The notes under the pieces: model-generated
Database searches by the model: none
The model's input: the letters and a program-made list of their open reading frames with translations, nothing else
Told to the model about the DNA's origin: nothing
In this document: piece by piece, positions 1-8,325 of the stretch
How positions within the stretch are numbered: the stretch's first letter is position 1
Layout: every line of letters starts with the position of its first letter
Source: CAZYFH01 sp964646815
Lineage (GTDB): Bacteria > Acidobacteriota > Vicinamibacteria > Vicinamibacterales > UBA8438
Direction: 5' to 3'
DNA length: 64,000 nt
Assembly (NCBI GenBank): GCA_964646815.1
Contig: CAZYFH010000008.1
Coordinates: 1 to 64,000 of the forward strand
Translations under genes and position numbers: made by a program

Positions 1-1
1 C

Positions 2-1579
2 GGGAAGATGTTCCTCCCCCAGGTGGTCAAGAGCGCCCGCGTCATGAAGAAGGCTGTGGCGTATCTGCAGCCGTTCATGGAGGCCGAGGAAGGGGGCGGG
101 CGATCGAGCCAGGGCACGATCGTCCTGGCGACGGTCAAGGGGGACGTGCACGACATCGGCAAGAACATCGTTAGCGTGGTGCTGCGTTGCAACAACTACG
201 ACGTGATCGACCTCGGCGTGATGGTGCCGTGCGACACGATCCTCAGGACCGCAGTAGATGAAGGGGCCGATCTGGTCGGGTTGAGCGGGCTCATCACGCC
301 GTCACTCGACGAGATGGTGTTCGTTGCCAAGGAAATGGCGCATCGTGGGATGACACTGCCCCTGCTCATCGGCGGCGCGACGACGAGCCGGCAGCACACC
401 GCCGTGAAGATCGCGCCCGCCTTTGACGAGCCGACCGTGCACGTCGTCGACGCGTCGCGCGTGGTCGACGTGGTCGCCAAGCTCCTCAACCCCGCGCAAA
501 AAACGATCCTCGACGCGTCGAACCGGAAGGACCAGGCCGTCTTGCGCGAGCAATACGCCACGCGCCGTGACCGGCCGCTGCGGGCGTACGACGCGGCGGC
601 GGCCAACGGGTTTCGCTCCGACTGGTCGGAGGTGGATCGCCCGGAGCCGTCGTTCGCCGGCCGGCGCCACGTGGCTGTGTCGCTGGTCGAGCTAACATCC
701 TTCATCGACTGGACATTCTTCTTTGCCGCGTGGGAGTTGAAGGGCCGGTTTCCCGCCATTCTCGACCATCCGCAGCAGGGTCAGGCGGCGCGGGAGCTCT
801 ACGGACATGCCACGACGTTGCTCCGGGAGATGGCCGAGGGAGGCACCGTCACCGCGCGAGGCGTGTACGGCTTCTGGCCGGCCGTGTCGGACGGCGACGA
901 CGTGGTACTGTTCGAGCCCGGTTCTCGATCGCCCGGCCTCGAGCCTGAGGCGGAGCTCGTGCGCTTCAGCATGCTCCGGCAGCAGGAAGCGTTCGACGGA
1001 GACCGGCCCAATCGTTCGCTGGCCGACTTCGTTGCGCCGGCGGGCGCGGCGCAGACCGACCACCTCGGCGCGTTTGCCGTCACGGCCGGAATCGGCGTCG
1101 AGGACCTGGCGGTCGGCTTCGAGCGGCAACACGACGATTACCGCGCCATCATGGTCAAGGCGTTGGCCGACCGGCTCGCCGAGGCGTTCGCCGAGTATCT
1201 CCACGCCCGTGTACGCCGCGAATGGGGCTACGAGTCGTCGGCGCCGTCCAACGAAGACCTCGTTGCGGAGCGATATCGAGGCATCAGGCCTGCGTTCGGG
1301 TACCCCGCGTGTCCGGATCACAGCGAGAAGTTCAAGCTCTTCGACCTGCTGGGCGCTCGCGATGTCGGGATGGCGCTGACCGAAAGCGCCGCGATGACCC
1401 CTGCCGCCAGCGTCAGCGGGCTCTACTTCTCGCATCCTAAGGCGAGTTACTTCACCGTTGGTCGCATCGGGGCGGACCAAGTCGCCGACTACGCGGCGCG
1501 CAAGCACGTCTCGATCGCGGAGGTCGAGCGCTGGCTCGCGGGCAACCTTGCCTACGACGCAGCCGGCTCGCGCGTCTGA
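2..1579 (+). CDS. metH: Methionine synthase, cobalamin-dependent, C-terminal part (5'-truncated by window edge)
   Basis: This is the B12-binding and reactivation part of MetH, which transfers the methyl group of methyltetrahydrofolate to homocysteine in the cytoplasm. The reading frame is open back to base 2, so the homocysteine- and folate-binding domains lie outside the window. The fragment starts in the helical cap, followed by the Rossmann-like cobalamin domain with the D-x-H-x-x-G motif (DVHDIG, near residues 47-52), the SGLITPS segment and GGATTSR. The remaining ~330 residues are the AdoMet-binding activation domain, ending in the YFTVGRI...ADYAARK segment typical of MetH C-termini. The stop is 18 bp before the antiporter gene, so the two may be co-transcribed. 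Confidence 0.96.
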   Translation, partial: GKMFLPQVVKSARVMKKAVAYLQPFMEAEEGGGRSSQGTIVLATVKGDVHDIGKNIVSVVLRCNNYDVIDLGVMVPCDTILRTAVDEGADLVGLSGLITPSLDEMVFVAKEMAHRGMTLPLLIGGATTSRQHTAVKIAPAFDEPTVHVVDASRVVDVVAKLLNPAQKTILDASNRKDQAVLREQYATRRDRPLRAYDAAAANGFRSDWSEVDRPEPSFAGRRHVAVSLVELTSFIDWTFFFAAWELKGRFPAILDHPQQGQAARELYGHATTLLREMAEGGTVTARGVYGFWPAVSDGDDVVLFEPGSRSPGLEPEAELVRFSMLRQQEAFDGDRPNRSLADFVAPAGAAQTDHLGAFAVTAGIGVEDLAVGFERQHDDYRAIMVKALADRLAEAFAEYLHARVRREWGYESSAPSNEDLVAERYRGIRPAFGYPACPDHSEKFKLFDLLGARDVGMALTESAAMTPAASVSGLYFSHPKASYFTVGRIGADQVADYAARKHVSIAEVERWLAGNLAYDAAGSRV

Positions 1580-1597
1580 CGGCGCGGTCCCATCACC

Positions 1598-3592
1598 GTG
1601 CACGAGCTTACGGTGTTGCGTGACCTGGCGATCATCGTCGGGTTCGCGATCCCGGTGGTCGCGCTCGCGCATCGATTGCGCCTGCCACCGCTTGTCGGTT
1701 TCCTGCTCGTTGGCGTCTTCATTGGTCCCCACGGCGTTCGGTTGATACCGGATCCGGACGCGGTGTCCGCGCTGGCGGAGATCGGCGTGGTCCTACTGCT
1801 ATTCGCGATCGGCCTGGAGCTGTCGCTTTCGGACCTGCTGCGGTCGGGACGGTCGGTGCTAATCACGGGCGGCGCGCAGGTGGCGGGGATGATGGTGCTG
1901 GCGCTGCTGCTCGGCGCGGTGATGGACGCGCCGCTTGGCCGAACGGTGTTCTACGGGTTTCTGGCGGCGATGTCCTCGACTGCGGTCGTGACCAAGGCCT
2001 ACGCGGATCGGGGAGAGCTGGACACTCCGCAGGGGCGCGACGTCATCGTCATTCTATTGTTCCAGGACCTCTGCATCGTCCCGCTCATGCTGCTCGTGCC
2101 GCTGCTGGCCGGCGAGACGGGGGAGGGCGCATCAGACGTCTGGGTGCAACTCCTCGTGAGCCTCAGCGTGATGGCGGCGCTCATCGTCGGCGGGCGCTCC
2201 ATCGTGCGCTGGACGCTCGACCGCATCGTGCTGCTGCGCGACCGGGAACTGTTCACGCTGTGCGTCGCGTTCTTCGCGGTCGGGACGGCGCTGGTGAGCG
2301 CGGCGGCCGGGTTTTCGCTGGCCATCGGTGCCTTCCTCGCCGGGCTGATCATCTCCGAGTCGGAGTACGGCCTTCAGGCCTTGTCCGATGTCCTGCCGTT
2401 TCGGGCGGTGTTCAGCGGCGTATTCTTTACTTCGATCGGCATGTTGCTCGATGTCCCGCTCGCGCTGAGTCAGCCGCTGGTACTCGGCGGAGCCACGATC
2501 GTGCTGATTGGGGTCAAGGGGGTCGTGGCTGCCGGCGCGGTGTTGCTGCGGGGACGCGGACTCGAGACCAGCCTCATCAGCGGGCTGAGCCTGGCGCAGG
2601 TCGGCGAGTTCTCCTTCGTGCTGGCGGCGGTCGGGTTGCCGCTGGGCCTGTTCGCCGGTGACGACTATCAGGCCTTTCTGTCTGTGGCGGCGCTGTCGAT
2701 GATGGCGACGCCGTTTCTCGTCGAACACGCTCGTCCCATCGCCGAAGCTGTCGGCGGGCGGCTGCGAGGGACGGCGTGGCGAGACCACGACACCGAGGCC
2801 GAACGCGGAGGTGCCGCGGACGCGGGCGATCTCGTCGATCACGCGGTGGTGATCGGCTACGGCATCGCGGGCCGCTACCTGGCGCGCATGCTCCAGGCGG
2901 CAGGTATCGCGTGCGTGGTGATCGACCAGAACGCTGAACTGGTGCGGCTGGCGCGGGCCGATGGCCTTACTGCGGTGTATGGGGATGGCACGCGGCATGC
3001 GGTGCTTGAGCGCGTGTCGTGCACGCGGGCCCGCTTCGTCGCGTTCGCCATCTCGTCCCCCGTCGAGGAACGACGCGGTGTTGCGGCGGCGCGTGAGGTG
3101 AATCCGGCCGCGCAAATCATCGTGCGCACCCGGTACATCCGCGCCATCGATGATCTGATGCGTCTCGGTGCAACGGAGGTGGTCGTCGAGGAGTTCGAGG
3201 CGTCGCTGGAGCTGTTCGCGCACGCGCTTGAGAGCTACGAGATTCCGCCGAGCCGCATCGCGCACGAACTCGGGGCGGTGCGCAGCGAGCACTACGGATT
3301 GCTCCGTGGCACGGTCGCGCCGAACCTCACCCTCGACGCTCTGAAGCACCTTGGCATTCACGACGCGTTGGAGCTCGTGGAGGTCGAAGAGGGTGCGCAG
3401 GCGGTGGGTGAGAACGCGCGGACGCTCAACCTGCGACAGGCGACCGGGGCCATCCAGGTGGCGGTCGTACGCGGCGGCAAGGCGATCTATCGGCGCGACC
3501 AGAGCTTCGAATATCAGCCAGGCGACACTGCCGTGCTCGTTGGCGATCGCGAAGCGCTCGACCGCGCGGGGTCGATATATCGGGCGTCGTGA
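1598..3592 (+). CDS. CPA2-family cation:proton antiporter with RCK (TrkA-N/TrkA-C) domains
   Basis: A 664-residue inner-membrane Na+/H+ or K+/H+ exchanger of the KefB/RosB type. About 380 N-terminal residues are hydrophobic and form the multi-helix exchanger domain (VGFLLVGVFIGPHG near residues 30-43). A cytoplasmic Rossmann RCK domain follows, with a GYGIAGR nucleotide-binding loop around residue 415 and an acidic DQNAE strand end. The last ~90 residues match a TrkA-C regulatory lobe with a closing LVGDREAL segment. A GTG start is used, 18 bp after metH. NAD(H) or another nucleotide probably gates transport, but ion specificity cannot be read from sequence. A long palindromic region follows the stop. 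Confidence 0.93.
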   Translation: MHELTVLRDLAIIVGFAIPVVALAHRLRLPPLVGFLLVGVFIGPHGVRLIPDPDAVSALAEIGVVLLLFAIGLELSLSDLLRSGRSVLITGGAQVAGMMVLALLLGAVMDAPLGRTVFYGFLAAMSSTAVVTKAYADRGELDTPQGRDVIVILLFQDLCIVPLMLLVPLLAGETGEGASDVWVQLLVSLSVMAALIVGGRSIVRWTLDRIVLLRDRELFTLCVAFFAVGTALVSAAAGFSLAIGAFLAGLIISESEYGLQALSDVLPFRAVFSGVFFTSIGMLLDVPLALSQPLVLGGATIVLIGVKGVVAAGAVLLRGRGLETSLISGLSLAQVGEFSFVLAAVGLPLGLFAGDDYQAFLSVAALSMMATPFLVEHARPIAEAVGGRLRGTAWRDHDTEAERGGAADAGDLVDHAVVIGYGIAGRYLARMLQAAGIACVVIDQNAELVRLARADGLTAVYGDGTRHAVLERVSCTRARFVAFAISSPVEERRGVAAAREVNPAAQIIVRTRYIRAIDDLMRLGATEVVVEEFEASLELFAHALESYEIPPSRIAHELGAVRSEHYGLLRGTVAPNLTLDALKHLGIHDALELVEVEEGAQAVGENARTLNLRQATGAIQVAVVRGGKAIYRRDQSFEYQPGDTAVLVGDREALDRAGSIYRAS

Positions 3593-3593
3593 T

Positions 3594-3727
3594 CCCCCCC
3601 CCAGGCCGCGCCTGGTCCACGATGAGCTCCGGAGCTCACTTGTGTGGCGCCCGTAGCGCGGGCTTTCATGCCGGCGAGGCGAGGCTGACGCCGCGCCCTA
3701 CATGGGCCACACACGGGCGCTCGGGGA
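3594..3727. repeat. Intergenic palindrome cluster between convergent genes (long hairpin, candidate bidirectional terminator)
   Basis: The spacer between the antiporter and mutM stops holds a C9 run (3594-3602), a CCAGG-ccgcg-CCTGG hairpin (3601-3615), the 14-bp palindrome GAGCTCCGGAGCTC (3624-3637) and a long imperfect inverted repeat. The outer arms of the last are TGTGTGGC (3641-3648) and GCCACACA (3706-3713), with the inner arms continuing as GTAG.GCGCGG-like sequence. No T-tract follows, so termination is inferred only from the position between convergent genes. It could equally be a REP-type dispersed element. Confidence 0.6.
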
Positions 3728-4657
3728 TTAGAGAGGCTCTTTCACCGGCTCGTCGCTACCCCGCGCCCGCATCTCCTCCCACGCCTCCAACGTGCGCGGC
3801 CAGTCGCGCTTGAGCAGGCGCGATATCGCGCGGTCGGCGAGGAGCTTACCGCCAGTCTGACACGTCGCACAGTAGTTCGCTTCGTTCTTCGCGTACACGA
3901 TTCGCTGGATGGGCGCGCCGCACACCGGGCAGGGCTTCCGGTAGCGACCATGCACCGCCATGTCGTCTCGAAATGCGGTGACTTTCTCCGGAAACCGATC
4001 GCCGACTTCCTTTCGAAGGCGGTCGACCCAGAGCCGGAGCGTTGCCTGGGTGGCGTCGTGGAGTCGGCCGATCTCGTCCGTGGTCAACCGGCTCGTGAGC
4101 CTGAGAGGCGACAACCGCGCCGCGTGCAGAATTTCGTCGGAGTAGGCGTTGCCGATTCCGGAAAAGAGACGTGGATCGGTCAGACTCCGCTTGACCGTGT
4201 GGTTCTCCCGCGTGAGGGCGGCAGCAAACGTCGTACGGTCGGAGCCAAGCACTTCGAGACCGCCACGGTCGTGCGCACGGAGGCCGGTGGCGCCCCGGAC
4301 CAGGTGGAGCGAGGCGCGTCTGTGTGACCCCGCTTCGGTGAGCAGTAAGGTCCCGGTCGAAAAATCAAATGCCGCCAGCCCGAGCTTCTTTGGGATCGCC
4401 GTATCGCGGTCTCGCCAGCGTAGCCGGCCTGCAATCTTGAGGTGCACGACGAGGGATAAGCCATCCGTCAGATCGAAGACGATGCGCTTGCCCAGGCGTC
4501 GAACCGACCGGACTGTTTTGCCGTGCGCGGTGTCAATCGCCGGTGTCACCGACCTCAGCACGAAGGAGCGGAGCAGGCGGATCCGTTCCAGGTCGCGTCC
4601 GACGACACGCGGCTTGAGGCAGGAGACGTACACCTCGACATCCGGGAACTCGGGCAC
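3728..4657 (-). CDS. mutM: Formamidopyrimidine-DNA glycosylase (Fpg/MutM)
   Basis: A 309-residue bifunctional DNA glycosylase/AP lyase for oxidised purines. The GTG start at 4657 was chosen because it puts the catalytic Pro-Glu dipeptide right after the initiator (M-PEFPDVEVY); Fpg enzymes need Pro at the mature N-terminus. A conserved lysine-bearing strand (RRLGKRIVFDL) matches the Lys57 region. The C-terminal zinc finger is CPVC...CATC. The zinc-finger hairpin has Asn (AKNEANYC) five residues before the third Cys, where E. coli Fpg has Arg258, and about 40 residues follow the finger. Similar NYC..CQTGG fingers exist in a soil-bacterial Fpg/Nei subgroup, so lesion preference may differ. It is divergent from the GNAT gene, 30 bp away. 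Confidence 0.93.
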   Translation of the reverse strand: MPEFPDVEVYVSCLKPRVVGRDLERIRLLRSFVLRSVTPAIDTAHGKTVRSVRRLGKRIVFDLTDGLSLVVHLKIAGRLRWRDRDTAIPKKLGLAAFDFSTGTLLLTEAGSHRRASLHLVRGATGLRAHDRGGLEVLGSDRTTFAAALTRENHTVKRSLTDPRLFSGIGNAYSDEILHAARLSPLRLTSRLTTDEIGRLHDATQATLRLWVDRLRKEVGDRFPEKVTAFRDDMAVHGRYRKPCPVCGAPIQRIVYAKNEANYCATCQTGGKLLADRAISRLLKRDWPRTLEAWEEMRARGSDEPVKEPL

Positions 4658-4687
4658 GGCGCCAGTGTATGATGACAGCCGCTCGCG

Positions 4688-5284
4688 ATGGAGTATCACG
4701 TTCGCCAATACGGTCTCCAGCAAGGCGCGCTCGAGATCGAGTACATCGAGGAGTACTTTGGCGAGTTCCGGCGCAAGAAAACCGCCAGCGAGGTCATCGG
4801 GCGGCTCGGCAGCCGTGACCATCAGATCCTCATGGCCGAGGCGCCCTTGCCGCACGACCCCGGGACCGTGGTCCCGGTGTCGTACAAGGCGTCGCACGAG
4901 CTGCGACTTCAAGAGACGGACACTAAGCTCGCCGATCTCGTCGCCCGTCTCGGCGCCTCGGTCGAGTTTCGTGATCGGAAGGTGCTGTATAGCTGGATTG
5001 GTGGGACCCGTCGCGACTGGCGGGGGAAGGGATTCTTCCGCGCGTTGACCGAGGAACAGGAGGCGTGGGCCCACGACAACGGCTTCGATGAGATCATCGT
5101 CAAGACCAAGAACCGCCTCTACGGCATGCGCGGCACGCTCGATCACCTTGAGTTCAACGTCGTCAAGTTCGAGCCGAACCACGAGGACAACCGGGAGTCG
5201 AAGGTCTATCTGAGCAAGAAGCTCGGCCTCGAGGTGCTCGACCGCCACCGGAGTAAGCGCTCCGTCGTCCGCGCGCCGAGTTGA
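4688..5284 (+). CDS. GNAT-family N-acetyltransferase
   Basis: A 198-residue cytoplasmic acyl-CoA-dependent acetyltransferase of unknown substrate. The acetyl-CoA pyrophosphate-binding motif A is visible near residues 110-125 (RRDWRGKGFFRAL, R-x-x-W-R-G-K-G), followed by a helix and the EIIVKTKNR strand usual for GNAT motif B. The C-terminal ~45 residues are charged and may be a substrate-specific extension. The ATG start lies 30 bp from the divergent mutM start, so the promoters must overlap. A TrmH-type gene follows 12 bp downstream and the two are probably one transcript. The substrate cannot be assigned. Confidence 0.88.
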   Translation: MEYHVRQYGLQQGALEIEYIEEYFGEFRRKKTASEVIGRLGSRDHQILMAEAPLPHDPGTVVPVSYKASHELRLQETDTKLADLVARLGASVEFRDRKVLYSWIGGTRRDWRGKGFFRALTEEQEAWAHDNGFDEIIVKTKNRLYGMRGTLDHLEFNVVKFEPNHEDNRESKVYLSKKLGLEVLDRHRSKRSVVRAPS

Positions 5285-5296
5285 CCTACCGGCGAC

Positions 5297-6112
5297 GTGC
5301 CTGTCATCTTCATCGACGCGCCGGACGATCCCAGACTTGCCGACTTCAGCGCTGTCCCCGACCCGATGCTCTTGCGGGAGCGCAATCAGTTTGTGGCTGA
5401 GGGGCGCTTCGCCATCGAGACGCTACTCCGTGCGCGCCGGTTTTCCATTCGCGCGTTGCTACTGACCGAGAGCACGCATCGGGCGCTCGCCGGCGAACTC
5501 GCGGCGACCCGGTCAGCGGACATCGCCGTCTACGTGGCGTCAGCCGCGCATTTCAAGATCGGCGGTTATGACTTCCATCGCGGGTATCTGGCGCTGGCCG
5601 AGCGGCCAGACGCCATCGCGCTAAGCGCGCTGATCGCCGAGGCGGCGCCGGGGCGACCCCTCCTCGCCCTCGAGCGCATCGGCAACCCCGACAACATCGG
5701 CGGCATCTTTCGCAACGCCGCGGCGTTCGGTGCAGCCGGCATCCTCCTCAGCCCCGGCTGCGGCGATCCGTTCTACCGCAAGGCCGTCCGGACATCGATC
5801 GGTGCGACGCTGCGCGTGCCGTTCGCGACGGCGGCGGAGTGGCCCGGCGATCTTCGCCGTCTGCGTGCGGGTGGCTATACGGTCGTAGCGTTCACCCCTG
5901 GACGAAAGGCGACGGAACTGTCGGCCTTCATGGCGGAGGGCCGACGGAGTCCGCCTGTGGCGTTGCTCCTGGGCGCCGAGGGGGACGGGCTCAGCGCCGA
6001 AGCCGAGGCCGAGGCCGAGGTTCGCGTGCGAATCGCGATCGACCCTTCGGTCGACTCCCTCAACGTGGCCACTGCGTCGGGCATCGCGCTCCATCACCTC
6101 GCGAGCGTCTGA
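5297..6112 (+). CDS. TrmH/SpoU-family RNA 2'-O-methyltransferase
   Basis: A 271-residue SPOUT-class methyltransferase, predicted to methylate a ribose 2'-OH of tRNA or rRNA with AdoMet. The N-terminal ~110 residues resemble the substrate-binding domain of TrmH relatives (LLRERNQFVAEGRFAIETLL). The catalytic domain has SPOUT motif 1 (NPDNIGGIFRNAAAFGA, near residues 133-149, with the invariant Asn and Arg), motif 2 (LLLGAEGDGL) and motif 3 (SLNVATASGIALH), which form the trefoil knot. A GTG start 12 bp after the GNAT stop fits an operon. The modified nucleotide is not deducible. Confidence 0.93.
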   Translation: MPVIFIDAPDDPRLADFSAVPDPMLLRERNQFVAEGRFAIETLLRARRFSIRALLLTESTHRALAGELAATRSADIAVYVASAAHFKIGGYDFHRGYLALAERPDAIALSALIAEAAPGRPLLALERIGNPDNIGGIFRNAAAFGAAGILLSPGCGDPFYRKAVRTSIGATLRVPFATAAEWPGDLRRLRAGGYTVVAFTPGRKATELSAFMAEGRRSPPVALLLGAEGDGLSAEAEAEAEVRVRIAIDPSVDSLNVATASGIALHHLASV

Positions 6113-6126
6113 ACGCATGCCCGTCA

Positions 6127-6577
6127 CATTGTCAGGTTAACGTCTTGGGTGGCACAGTGGCCGGATGATCAGCCTCGCGCCGAGCTGTCACGGATGCTGA
6201 TTCCCGCCCGAGATCATCAACCACGCCGTCTGGCTGTATCCCGCTTCACGCTCAGTTTCCGCGAGGTGGAAGATCTGCTCGCTCAGCGCGGGGTCACGGT
6301 CACCTACGAGACGATTCGGCAGTGGCGTTTGACGTTCGGGCTTGACTACGCGCGGCGGTTTAAGTCGGCCGCTCATCTGGAACGCTTCGCAACCGTACAC
6401 GGGGTCGTTCCGAATCTCTTTCGGGTTGGCCGGCACCTGCTGGGGTCGGCTCACCACCGACTGCTGCGAACGCAGGCATTCGGCGCCTGGAACGCCGTGA
6501 CCTGCGGTTGCTGAACGAGCGCGGGAACTCGGCTCCCAGGGGGAGAGAAACGCGCTGACCTCGTCAACCTGACAATG
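6127..6577 (+). mobile_element. Degenerate IS6-family insertion sequence, internally deleted (~451 bp)
   Basis: The element is bounded by 16-bp inverted repeats: CATTGTCAGGTTAACG at 6127-6142 and its complement at 6562-6577, with one mismatch. Inside is a remnant of an IS6-type transposase in matching orientation that lacks its catalytic centre. A full IS6 element would be roughly 800-1000 bp, so about half is missing. No 8-bp target duplication is recognisable (flanks GCCCGTCA and CCCCTGGG), which suggests an old insertion or a rearranged end. If a related transposase is present elsewhere in the genome, the intact ends might still be mobilised. Confidence 0.85.
6165..6514 (+). pseudogene. 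IS6-family transposase remnant (stop, frameshift, deleted DDE core)
   Basis: Three lesions can be read. From the likely original ATG at 6165, codon 12 is a TGA (6198-6200) just before the PPEIINHAVWLY segment that opens IS6 transposases. After WLY the frame shifts by two bases into RFTLSFREVEDLLAQRG and the helix-turn-helix (VTVTYETIRQW). After about 40 codons the sequence jumps directly to the family's C-terminal motif (RRFKSAAHLERFATVHGVV, ending AWNAVTC), so the whole DDE catalytic domain is gone. It cannot encode an active enzyme. Confidence 0.88.
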
Positions 6578-6630
6578 CCCCTGGGGGGCCGTCCAGCAGA
6601 CGACTTCGCGCCTCGAGCTCTTGTCAGCGT

Positions 6631-8019
6631 CTATTGCTCGACCCAAGTCGCGCGCAGCGCATTCCGATCGACCTCCGCTCCCCGCAGATACACCGCGGAT
6701 ATTTTCCGCGTATTCATGATGTCGTCGAGTGGGTTGCCGTCGAGCACCAGGAAGTCGGCACTCTTTCCTGTCTCGAGGCTGCCGGTGCCGGTCAGCCCGA
6801 ACGCGCGTGCCGCCCGCGTCGTGGACGCCACGATCGCCTCGGACGGCGTCATGCCCAGCCTCACGAATAGCTCCAGCTCAAGGTGGTCGGCGTAGCCAAA
6901 GAAGTCGCCGACGGCGCCCGCGTCAGTGCCCAGGATGATGTGCTCCCGCAGCTTCGCGAAGTTGTCCCGTATGAACCGGCCTCGCGCCTCGGCCGCCGGC
7001 CGGTCGCCGGCTGCGTTGCCGGCTGCGGCGTTGCGGAGCATCGCAATGACTGCCTCCGATACCTGCTCCTGAAAGAACGGATCCTCGAACACCGGACGCC
7101 GGTAGGGCGCGCGACGAGTCACCATGCCAAGCGTCGGCACAATGTAGGCGTTTTGGGCCTCGACGAGCGCGAGATACTCCTCGTCGACGTTTGTGTCGTA
7201 GGGCATGTGGATGAAGCGGCGGGCTCCCGCTTTGAGCAGTCGCTTGTGATCGTCCAGGGTGGTCGCGTGCGCAATCACTCGGATGTCCTGCACCTGCGCT
7301 TCGTCGAGAATGGCCCGGTAGATCTCTGGGTCCAGCTTTAGGCCAGCGCCCCGCCGCTCGTCCCGAGCGTCCACCCAGATCTTGAGGATCTGGATGCCGC
7401 GCTTGGCCTCGGACCGCACGATCTTGCGCGCCTCGCCCGCGCTTGTCACCGCGTGCAGACCCCACCAACCGTCGTCGTTCGTGAACCGGGGGTTGGGTCC
7501 GCCGCCTGGGGTGCCGAGACCTGGGGAAACGAGATAGCGGGCGCCTTGCACTTCGCCCAACCGCTGCGCCTGCTTGACCTCAAGCGCGATCTCCTCGATG
7601 TCGCTGCCGGTCGAGATGATGGTGCCCACGCCGTAGTAGGCGTGACGGTGGAGGTGGTCGATGAGGTTGTCGCGGGTGAAGTTCTGCGACCCCCAGCTCG
7701 TGTACCGCTCCCATCCGAGATGCGCGTGCGTGTTGACGAGCGCCGGCATGACCGTCCGCCCGCTCAGGTCGACGACGTGCGCCTCCGGCGGCGTCGCGAC
7801 CTCGCCGGCAGGCCCGACCTGGACGATCTGATCGCCGCGTACAAGGAACGCTGCGTCGTCGATGATGCGGCCGTCGCCGACGATGACGTGCGCCCCGGTG
7901 AAGAGCTGAGTGGTTGGGGCGGCCGGCCCGGCATCCGGCCCGGCGCTCCCGTCGCCGCAGCCGATGGCAGCCAGGAGGACTAGCGTCGTGAGCGCCTTCG
8001 CATGGTCCATTGCACTCAT
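6631..8019 (-). CDS. Amidohydrolase-family lipoprotein (imidazolonepropionase-like)
   Basis: A 462-residue metal-dependent hydrolase predicted to act in the cell envelope on an unknown cyclic amide or amine. The start at 8019 is preceded by AGGAAG on its own strand and gives a lipoprotein signal ending in the lipobox LAAIGC (Cys21). The TIM-barrel metal motif is H98-A-H100 (NTHAHLG). A candidate bridging Lys lies in ILKIWVDAR, later His ligands in RVIAHATT and FIHMPYD, and the catalytic Asp in LGTDAG. The C-terminus has the composite beta-domain phrase SADFLVLDGNPL that closes many amidohydrolases. It is divergent from a metallo-beta-lactamase-fold gene. Confidence 0.9.
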   Translation of the reverse strand: MSAMDHAKALTTLVLLAAIGCGDGSAGPDAGPAAPTTQLFTGAHVIVGDGRIIDDAAFLVRGDQIVQVGPAGEVATPPEAHVVDLSGRTVMPALVNTHAHLGWERYTSWGSQNFTRDNLIDHLHRHAYYGVGTIISTGSDIEEIALEVKQAQRLGEVQGARYLVSPGLGTPGGGPNPRFTNDDGWWGLHAVTSAGEARKIVRSEAKRGIQILKIWVDARDERRGAGLKLDPEIYRAILDEAQVQDIRVIAHATTLDDHKRLLKAGARRFIHMPYDTNVDEEYLALVEAQNAYIVPTLGMVTRRAPYRRPVFEDPFFQEQVSEAVIAMLRNAAAGNAAGDRPAAEARGRFIRDNFAKLREHIILGTDAGAVGDFFGYADHLELELFVRLGMTPSEAIVASTTRAARAFGLTGTGSLETGKSADFLVLDGNPLDDIMNTRKISAVYLRGAEVDRNALRATWVEQ

Positions 8020-8325
8020 CTTCCTGTGGGTCCTGCCGAGACGATCCGTCTGGGCACTCGGCCCTCGCGGCTGGGGCGACGGCCGCACGATGGCTCCGAG
8101 TTCGCCAGGAGCACAATAGCGCATACCTGGAGATTAACTGTCCGTGGGACAGGAAAGGGTCGCCGCCCCAACGGGACTACAATGGGCACCATCCTGACCG
8201 AGCACCCCAAGGGTCTCAGTCCTCGGATATGCGTGCCGAGTGACGGCCACCGCGAAGATGCGGTGTTCTCGGGGACCCGTATCTTTGCCAGCTCACGACA
8301 ACATCGAGACGACCGGGAGGCAACC
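8020..8325. other. Divergent intergenic region (306 bp), no gene recognised
   Basis: The stretch separates the amidohydrolase and the MBL-fold gene, which point away from each other, so it should hold both promoters. I see no convincing -35/-10 pair, operator palindrome or RNA gene. The only clear element is the GGGAGG ribosome-binding site at 8315-8320 for the MBL gene. Confidence 0.5.

Noticed and set aside
2132..3361. 409-codon minus-strand open frame under the antiporter gene
   Set aside because: Arg/His/Gln-rich composition typical of reverse frames; the antiporter on the plus strand has clear transmembrane and RCK regions.
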